Position numbers and translations under genes: made by a program. The notes under the pieces are model-generated. The model did no database searches and was not told where the DNA came from. It saw only the letters and a program-made list of their open reading frames with translations. A stretch of DNA of 11,649 bases from contig CAMPET010000325.1 of the NCBI GenBank assembly GCA_946803715.1, positions 2,419 to 14,067 of the forward strand, given 5' to 3'. How positions within the stretch are numbered: position 1 is the first letter of the stretch; each line of letters begins with the position of its first letter. Shown here in pieces: positions 1 through 7,600 of the stretch. Source of the stretch: Beroe ovata (Eukaryota > Ctenophora > Nuda > Beroida > Beroidae).

Positions 1-122
1 ACACACACACACGCACACACACACACACGCACATACACACACTCACACAACACAGACATACAAACAGACAGACAGACAGACAGGCACACACACAGACACG
101 GACACAGACACACACAAACTCA
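1..122. repeat. AC-rich microsatellite with embedded CAGA repeats
   Basis: Dinucleotide AC repeats, interrupted by G and T, run from the window edge. A short (CAGA)n stretch lies near 60-85, and AC/CAGA-type sequence resumes to about 122. The left boundary is cut by the window. Confidence 0.95.
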
Positions 123-431
123 CTGAGGCCTCATGAAATTTACACCGCCATACCAGTAAATGAATGAATAATTTTCCACACTACAATTTTAAGAACGTTG
201 TTTTATCAGCTCCCTTATCCAAGTGTATGATGTGTCGACACGCTGTGTGAAATGCGAGTGTGATAGTGTGATAAGATAGTGTGATGGATGAATGGATGAT
301 GTGTGAGACGAGCAAATAGTTTCATACCTCCGCCGGGAAGAGAGATGGGCAGAAGTTAGAAACTCTATGATATTCCGAATTCCACTATTACTGGAAAATT
401 CATGTTAATTTAGGGCTGCTTGTTTCGGTGA

Positions 432-507
432 CTGTCATACATACTATGCGTGTGACAGGTGCGTGACAGGTAACGCGATGACAGCTGTCACAATGGCATT
501 ATGACAG
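432..507. promoter_or_regulatory. Cluster of six TGACAG motifs with a 12-bp palindrome
   Basis: TGACAG or its complement occurs at 432-437, 453-458, 464-469, 479-484, 485-490 and 502-507. The fourth and fifth form a perfect palindrome, TGACAGCTGTCA, at 479-490. In animals TGACAG is the half-site of TALE homeodomain factors (MEIS/TGIF). A regulatory role is inferred from density alone. Confidence 0.35.
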
Positions 508-660
508 TGATGCTGACATTCCTCCTGCATACCAGCTGGAAGACAGGGTAGAGACATGGAAGAATATGTCAGATATCTGTGCATTCAGCTCTCTCCCCTG
601 TATTCCATTTTTATCAAAACTTCATAAGACATTATGTCCTGTGTGACCACATAGATAGTT

Positions 661-707
661 GACACTGTAACACTGTAACCACTGTAATATAGTGGCGTAA
701 CACTGTT
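661..707. repeat. Short degenerate CACTGTAA repeats
   Basis: Four imperfect copies of a motif close to CACTGTAA occur within about 45 bp. No function can be assigned. Confidence 0.6.
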
Positions 708-764
708 CATGCTACTGCATAAGGGCATAGCTGTAATGTTCAATTTACAGTTATCCCCTCACCA

Positions 765-830
765 GACGTCATTGGAAACAGCTGCATTACCATTCACCGT
801 GATATGACGTCCAATAGAGCTGCATTATCC
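765..830. repeat. Imperfect 41-bp direct repeat carrying CRE-like and CCAAT motifs
   Basis: GACGTCATTGG at 765-775 is followed by AGCTGCATTA. The same order recurs 41 bp later, with TGACGTCCAAT at 805-815 followed by AGCTGCATTA. Each copy pairs a CRE-like core (GACGTC) with a CCAAT box, inverted in the first copy and direct in the second. Such pairs are typical of ATF/CREB plus NF-Y promoters, but no gene start is recognised beside it. Confidence 0.4.
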
Positions 831-832
831 AT

Positions 833-1100
833 AGGTATTCTGTGGAATGTTTAATATGCAGAGTACTTATAATCCCATGGAACATTTCATCCGGTATTTC
901 TCTCAGATCATGAACTCCTCTGGATGTCCATAGTCAGGGGACTTGAAACTGATTCCCATGTTGAATGTTAAACTTCTCCCTGAGCCAGACTTCAGCTGGT
1001 ACTTGGTAGTATAAGTGCCAAGTTCCAACATGTAATAACACATATGATAGCACAAAGGAATGTTAAACTGTGTAACTCTTTCACTTTCACTTGCTACCAC
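833..1100 (-). pseudogene. Possible decayed GTPase-like coding fragment (IFI44-like?)
   Basis: A 65-codon minus-strand frame (903-1100) ends with GTYTTKYQLKSGSGRSLTFN, then reads to HPEEFMI before a TGA. In another frame, immediately past that stop, the sequence continues as LREIPDEMFHGII. Together the pieces recall the part of IFI44/IFI44L-type GTPases with a TKY...SL.F segment followed by a PD..F segment. No P-loop (GxxxxGKS) was seen upstream and the DTxGL-type switch motif is absent. If real, this is a frameshifted relic. A chance frame is the main alternative. Confidence 0.22.
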
Positions 1101-1535
1101 TCAGCTATCTCAAGCTACTCAGTATTCAATTATCGATAGATTTCATTGTGATAGTTCCCTACTATCACGTATCGACAAGTAGGTACTAGCAATTAGTTAT
1201 TATCTAGTAGACTAGCAGTAACAAGCAGAAGGTGATTGTGAAGATTGTGATACGACTCTGATAGAAGTCTGCTGGGCGATGTGTTGAATCAATTCCATCT
1301 CCATTGAGCAGAATAGTGGATGCAGACTGCAGAGAGTAGGTACTGTCTAAATAGAGTAGAAACTGTCAGAATACGGCATGTTCTGTGAGGTAAAAATGGA
1401 GTGTGATCTTAGAAGTGAGAATTTGCCTAACAACAAACATCGCATCGTGAAAGTTTACACTTCACCAACAGTTCTATGCTAGAGTATCACCGCAGATATA
1501 GATGTGAACACTATTCCTCAGTTTAGAGCATTGTC

Positions 1536-1582
1536 TGTAGTGCAGTGACTACTGTAGTGACTGTATAGTGACAGTAGTGACT
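1536..1582. repeat. Short AGTGACT-type tandem repeats
   Basis: Four copies of a GTAGTGACT/CAGTGACT-like motif occur in under 50 bp. It is simple-sequence expansion with no evident function. Confidence 0.55.
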
Positions 1583-2021
1583 ATAATATGGTATTGTGCC
1601 CCTATTGTCATACTTTGTATTATCATGGTAACCAACAGTGTATTTGTGGTCTAGCCATTGTTTCATTGTAACAGTGTTTTCGGTACGGTGTAATGCAAAT
1701 TGTTGATGAGATACCCAAGAAAGCGTTTAAATCGGTCGTATAGGAACATATCCTGAAATCCAAAATGTAAGAATGATTAGAGTTGTTAGGAATGCTAATA
1801 TTCCTATCGCTGAGGGATAATTATCATACGATATTGATTATTGTCATACATAATTATTCAAAAGTAATCAGTAATCACGGCCCATCCTAAATATTGAGAG
1901 TTGACCTCATCGTGACTGGTTATACTCAAAGTATGATTTCGTATCATGGTACATGCATCATTTCCGCTAGGAAATACAGTCATCAGTGTAGATTATTAAG
2001 TCCTCACTCAAATGTATACAT

Positions 2022-2043
2022 TTTCATACACGGATGTATGAAA
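2022..2043. repeat. Perfect 9-bp inverted repeat with 4-base loop
   Basis: TTTCATACA (2022-2030) and TGTATGAAA (2035-2043) are exact complements flanking CGGA. Further out, CACTCA and TGAGTG also match as inverted arms with looser spacing. It could form a cruciform or RNA hairpin. No gene context is visible. Confidence 0.6.
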
Positions 2044-2626
2044 TGAGTGTACCTCAACTATTTGCTTATTATACGCTGTGTGTACATATCTAATGATGGT
2101 CCCAAGGCCTTACATTGGCAAACATTGCAATCGATTGTAGTTTAGCCTTTACAATGCTCAATTTAACAATGCTTATCGTGAGACAAGTAACAGGTATCAT
2201 TGGAACACATTTATATTATCAACTGTAACTGACTGTTCAAAACATATAGTAAGTAATGGACTTACCTAATGGACTACCCTTCCTATGGTCTATTGGCTAG
2301 CACTGTCATGGACTATCATTATAATGGACTATCATAGCACATACATGATAGGAGGAAGTAAGTGCTACTTCCTACGCACTTCACTGAGTCATGCTTACAC
2401 TCTACTGTTTTATACAACCGATAACACTACATCACAATATCACATGTGCGTGTTCTATTTTTACACTGATTGTGACTGTTCTTGTGGTTTTAACTGTTAT
2501 ACTGCATTCATTAACTGGGTGTTTTTGTGTTCCCGCCAGATAATCATTGTTTAGCTCATTATTTTGTTATTTGTATCAACATATAAACGTCCTGTTTACA
2601 GTTCTCATGAAATTGCCAGAAATAAC

Positions 2627-2804
2627 CCAAATTACTGGATTTGTTTGGGTTTTTGTTGTAGTTCAGTGTGCATATGTGTAGCGCGCGAAGTTACATTGTC
2701 GTGATTTATGAGATAGTCACGTACGTTTTCAATGTCTGTTTGTAGATTTCAGTAGCGTCGCGGGGGCAAAAATCAAAAGAAATCGCTAGGTTTCACATGA
2801 AACA
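2627..2804 (+). repeat. 178-bp dispersed repeat, copy 1
   Basis: This segment recurs at 2871-3049 with about seven substitutions and one 1-base length difference (about 96% identity by eye). It ends with an inverted repeat GTTTCACATGAAAC at 2790-2803. No long terminal inverted repeats, target-site duplication or reading frame were seen. An ambiguous base (n) at 2805 directly follows the copy, so the right edge may be an assembly join. Confidence 0.9.
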
Positions 2805-2870
2805 NCACGTACACATGGAATGCTTAAATTTGCGGCGCGGCTTGTCACAAGTCCCGAAAAACATCTCCTG

Positions 2871-3049
2871 CCAAATTACTGGATTTGTTTGGGTTTTTTG
2901 TTGTAGTTCAGTATGGATATGTGTAGCGCGCGAAGTTACATTGTCGTGATTTATGAGATAGTCACGTACGTTTTCGATGTCTGTTTCTAGATTTCAGTAG
3001 CGTCTCGGGGGCTAAAATCAAAAGAAATCGCTAGGTTTCACATGAAACA
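2871..3049 (+). repeat. 178-bp dispersed repeat, copy 2
   Basis: Direct-orientation partner of 2627-2804, separated from it by 66 bp of unrelated sequence. Both copies keep the core TAGCGCGCGAAGTTACATTG and the terminal GTTTCACATGAAAC (here 3035-3048). The high identity suggests a recent local duplication or two insertions of one short repeat family. Confidence 0.9.
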
Positions 3050-3326
3050 AACACTGATCTCAAGTTGTTTTTCATGATCGTCATGGAAATTGAGAAATCG
3101 TATTAATCCTCCATCGCATAAAACCTACTCTAATTCCTATGTTTTTCAGCAGCGACACAGTATAGCGAGCCCTGATGACGTGAGTTATAAAGGGTTCAAT
3201 ATTCGTCATTTATACCAAACTATCATATGAAAGATATTGAATTCCATAATGAATTGCCTAGCGACTCATTTATATAAAGTCTTCCGCATAAGTTCATGAC
3301 TCAACTATCAGTTCTCATATTCTGAT

Positions 3327-3466
3327 TAAAGTAACACTAATTAGTGTAACTCATGCAGTTACACTTATAAACGTTACATAGTTACAGCAGTGTGACTAAA
3401 GTTACACTAATTAGTGTGACTCATACAGTTACACTTATAAACGTTACATTGTTACAGCGGCGTGTT
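3327..3466 (+). repeat. Two tandem 70-bp units, each with a 14-bp palindrome
   Basis: Positions 3327-3396 and 3397-3466 are head-to-tail copies differing at a few sites. Each contains the perfect palindrome ACACTAATTAGTGT, whose centre TAATTA is a classic homeodomain core, and several GTTACA/GTAAC motifs. The spacing of palindromes is 70 bp. A regulatory role is possible but is inferred only from the structure. Confidence 0.85.
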
Positions 3467-4286
3467 ACCCGATCTGCTGCACGCAAAGAAGCTTCCCAGT
3501 CACTACCCGATGATGACGACTACCAATAGTTCCTGACGATGTGCAGAGAATCAGATTAAAATGCAAGAGAGAGATAGATAGGGAGGGGAGCTCTACAGAG
3601 GATGTGATTGTCTACCCATTGGAGTGTTGTTGTGTCTACAATTTGTGGATTGTGAGGGAGTTTTCCACTAATACCAGGAAATCTTCACTGATCATGATGC
3701 TTGTTATAGATAGAGAGATTCTAGCGGAAAGTGTGTGTATGTTCTTTTTGTTGTTGATACCAGTGAAATAGAGATTTAAATATGTGTTTGTATTGCTTTT
3801 TTCTCCTCTTGCATATTACAGATTGAGTTACTGGGGATCAGAATAAATCATAAAAATATCCACAATTACCTTTGAATTTCCTGATGATGAACATTGCCAT
3901 GGATATGTTTTCCGAATATTTGAAACCGATTTTATGTAAGTTATTGATGAATGACCCTAATAAAGTTCTAAGATATTTAATTCGCTATGATTTTTTGCAT
4001 GGCCACTGCATTTAATGTTCGGTTAAATCTGGTCAAATTGATTCTGTTTACCGTACATAGTAAAATTGGAATGATATTCTAAAGAGATATGTGTATAAGA
4101 CTTGGGTTTGATATAATATTCGTAAATTTCCTGTATTGGTGTTTCAGTATATTAACGATAGATTAATCTAGCATTTGTTTTTAATTCAATTTGGAGATGA
4201 CATTTGAAAATTCGATTTATAATGAGGAATAAATTATTCAATTCCCTCATATTTTCCTACTACTCACATACTCAAGTTCTCACTAG
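3467..4286. other. AT-rich interval without a supported gene
   Basis: One 76-codon plus-strand frame (3541-3771) exists, but it has no recognisable motif and starts in a purine-rich low-complexity stretch, so it is not called. No repeats or RNA genes were recognised here. Confidence 0.6.
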
Positions 4287-4294
4287 AATGCACA

Positions 4295-4555
4295 ATGTCA
4301 CAGCTATCACTATCACGAAGTATACAGAGGGCACGTGGAATGGGAAGAAGTATCGGTGAATCAGGTAAGAATTGTTCTGCATGGTTCATACTTTGACACA
4401 AGATCATTCATTCTGAAGTTCGGCATCCATCACCCACATTCAGCTGAACTATCATGTTGATGATTGTTCCTTGTCAAGGTTTTAGTTGTGATGTTTTTCT
4501 AATTATTGACATTTCTTGTACAGAGATTATAGGATTAGGAGAACTTCGAGACTAA
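4295..4555 (+). CDS. Possible small two-exon reading frame, or the 3' end of a larger gene
   Basis: From ATG at 4295 (A at -3) a frame starting MSQLSLSRSIQRARGMGRSI runs to a near-consensus donor, CAG|GTAAGA, with the exon ending at 4364. A strong acceptor, TTTCTTGTACAG, precedes 4524, and joining 4364 to 4524 keeps phase and continues EIIGLGELRD to TAA at 4553-4555. The spliced product is 33 aa and the intron 159 bp, close to the DUOX intron in size. A pyrimidine-rich tract ending CTCACTAG precedes 4287, so the first exon could instead be an internal exon (4287-4364) of a longer gene whose upstream exons I could not find. An ATG at 4288 in another frame stops before the donor. CATAAA near 4575 is a weak polyadenylation-signal candidate. 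The protein is not recognised, and chance splice-site matches are the main alternative. Confidence 0.28.
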
Positions 4556-4665
4556 TTTACGATATCATTATAAGCATAAAATAGTTAACACCATTATCAT
4601 CTATCAAAATGTTGCAATAGACAAACAAGTTTACAAATTCAACACTATCACAAATTCAAAGCACT
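4556..4665. other. Tail-to-tail interval between the DUOX stop and the possible plus-strand gene
   Basis: This 110-bp AT-rich interval would hold the DUOX 3' UTR on the minus strand. No canonical AATAAA was found within about 200 bases beyond the DUOX stop, so the polyadenylation site is not located. Confidence 0.5.
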
Positions 4666-7600
4666 CTAGAAACTCTCTGCGTACGCTACAAATATCTGTT
4701 TCCCAGTCACTTTACTACACGCTAGCTGCACCGAGTCGGACATGGCTGGGGGTCCACAGACAAACACCCCAAACTTCTTAACATCAATGTGAGACTGTCG
4801 TATGTGCTCGAATATCCCGTCGAAATTAGGACGACCAAAGTGCGTGACCGCCTTAAGACCGGTGAAGAGAGACCGGTTTGATAGACGCTGAAACTGTCTC
4901 TCACATATGTACAGCATGGTTGTCCTGAGGTCGCTCTTTTCATAGAACCGGGTTATGAAAATGTGTGTGTCCAGGACATCTATCTTGTCCTCTTCTTCGC
5001 ACTTCTCAATGATATCATTCAACCACTCAAACTGTTTCTGTGACCGTGTCGACCACAGGAAGTAGACCTTCCTCACTTTGGTGAGGTTAGACCTCAATGA
5101 GGTCGCCTTGTGAATCAGATCTTTGAGGATGGAAGCAAAGGGGGTCACCCCAATGCCACCCCCAACCAAGATCACTACTTCATAGTTGGAGTAGTCCTGG
5201 TGAGCTTCACCGAACGGACCGTCCACAAACAAGTTTGGGTTCTTTTCAGGGGTCTTCTGGTTCTTGATGACCAGATCCCTGAGGACTTTGGTCCATCCTT
5301 TGCAAGTTCTGATGTGGACAGAGAGGTAATCCTCATGAGGTGCTGAAGTGAGCGTGAAGGGGTGGTACTCATCTCGTCCAGTGCCACTATTAACAAGTGC
5401 TATCCTCACATACTGTCCTGCCATGTAGTGGAAGTCTAGCGGTCTCTTGAACACCAGGTTAGTAACTTCACTGGGCAGGATGTTAGCTTGGAGCAGGGGA
5501 ATCTCCCTCTTATTTTTACTGACACTCAACATCTTGTCCATGGTGAAGATGATGGCCGGTCCTATGAGGTAGTAGTGGAAAGATGGTTCCTGCAGGAGTC
5601 GTGCAGTGCCGTGCAGCACCATGAGGAGCAGGACCACAGGGTAGAGGTGATGCGTCCTCCAGAAATAGAGATACACGTGGTGGCGCGCGTAGTCTGTCGA
5701 GAATATGATCATGATCAGTATCAGCACAACTAACAATATCCCAGTGATCCCTGTGATAGTCCCAAACAGAAGTCCCGTGATGGTAGCCTCCCCCGTCCCT
5801 GAGAGCCAAGTTTTGGGCATCAGACAATCCAAGTGGTCAGGTGACAGAGTACTGATTTGGTAGAAGTTGTACCCATGTCCCACCACATGGACTATAATGA
5901 ACAGCAGAGTGATGTATCCCAGAGCCATGTGAGCAGATCGGTTAGAGTCAATGGGGATGAACTGTTTGAGGAATGTCCGCCTGAGATGGGTAAGAGTGTT
6001 CTTGCACATGAGTAGGAGGAAGATAGGGAAGTTGAACATGAGCACAGCTGCAGATCCCCGGGTGAAGGATAGGGAGTACCCGAGAAGCTGGGGGTATCCC
6101 GTATGGAACTTGTACTGGGAATATGTGATGAATCTCTCGATGAAGAGGAATGAAACTATCAGGAAGTACATGATCGAGTAGAATATCTGGAGACGGTTAT
6201 TCTCGATGTACCGCTTGATTTGTAGCCCCTTGTTTTCTATCGGTGTAGCTGTGAAGGACTTGTCGCTCTTGGTCGGTTTTCTAACCCTCTGACCACCGTT
6301 CCCATTAGCTCCTTTGAGCTGAGCTCGACTAATGTCCCGTTCATATCGGGACATAATCCTCTTGAAATCGTCAAATGTCAGCTCGCTCTTAGACCGGAAG
6401 TCCTCCAGCTCGAATAGAGAGGAGATGAGCTGGTCGAGCTTATCCTGACCGACGGACGCTGAGACCATCTCCAACATGGACCGAATCATGCTCTTCACCT
6501 CCGCCACACTTAGTGATCCGCTCTGGTCGTAATCGTACATGTTGAAGAAGAGGGAGAGCTTGTTGTTGAAGGACCCGGACGAGTACACAATCATGAAGTT
6601 GAGGAACTCCCTGTAGCTGACAGTCCCACTGTTGTCCCTGTCCACCATGGGGAAGACTTTCTCCACGAACTCCTGCTGTGGTCTCAGTCCGAGGGCCGAT
6701 GCGAACTCGTCTCTCGTTAGTTCACACTCCATCACACTCCTCTCTACCCCCGTACTCTTGCTCTTCCTCTTCTGGGGAGAGTGGGGAGATGGGGTTGTAC
6801 CTCTGTGTAAAGGCGACGTGCCCCCTGATACCCCCTCTCCAGATACCCCCTCTCCTGTTTCCTCCACACTGTTGTCTCCTCCGCGTGTCATCAGCTCTGA
6901 GAAGACAGAGGACAGGAACGCGTCGACAAGCTCCTGTCTCCGGGCTTCTGTCTTTGCCACCCTCAACATATCCTTCCTACTCATCTGTCTTAACTCGGTT
7001 GTCACGTTGCAATCGTCACTGAACCGGGTTAGGTCCTGTATGAACCTCACTCTCAGATGAGACGATGAGAACTTGAGGAGAAGGTCGTAGTCTTTGGGGA
7101 CGCAGATCAGGAGTGATCTGTTACAGTCCGTGCATGAGACCACGTGTACACGTGTCATCTTCCTCCACTGGACCACCTTCTGCTGCCCTTGCTTGGCTTT
7201 GCACACGAGTGTCTTAGCGATACTGTCCATGGTGATCTTAACTATCCTGTTCCCGTCCCGGGACTGCAGCTCCTCGACGCGTCCCCACTCACAACTGTTA
7301 CTCTCCTCGTCCTTCCTGTTCCGCATCATTAGTCTGTACCACATGATCCTGTTGACGACCAGGGCCAGGAACACAGTGAACACCACAAAGAGGGGCAGGA
7401 GGATGGGTATAGCATAGGGGGCTGTGTTGTAGTTGTAGTGGAACATCATGCCGCCCTCACACTCAGGTATCTCTAGCTTGTTAGAGTCCGTCTCACACTC
7501 ATCCCCCACTCCGTCCAGTGTGAACACATCCGCATTACCACTCGGTGGATGCACTCCATTCCTCTGCAGAACATCTCGTAGAGTGGTGCGGCGTATGCTC

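Larger units (their letters stand above)
123..2626. other. Long AT-rich stretch without a supported gene
   Basis: No reading frame with convincing protein character or recognisable domain was found, apart from the possible decayed fragment near 833-1100. The longest plus-strand frame (2285-2554, 89 codons) has no family resemblance and an unusual Tyr/Cys/Thr-rich composition. Small motif clusters and short repeats inside this stretch are listed separately. Exons of a spliced gene cannot be excluded by eye. Confidence 0.6.

Noticed and set aside
2285-2554. 89-codon plus-strand frame rich in Tyr, Cys and Thr
   Set aside because: No recognisable motif, atypical composition and no supporting splice or regulatory context; likely a chance frame.
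3541-3771. 76-codon plus-strand frame
   Set aside because: It begins in a purine-rich low-complexity stretch and shows no family resemblance.
6632-7060. 142-codon plus-strand frame and other plus-strand frames inside 4700-9100
   Set aside because: These are antisense shadows of the DUOX exon with no protein-family features.
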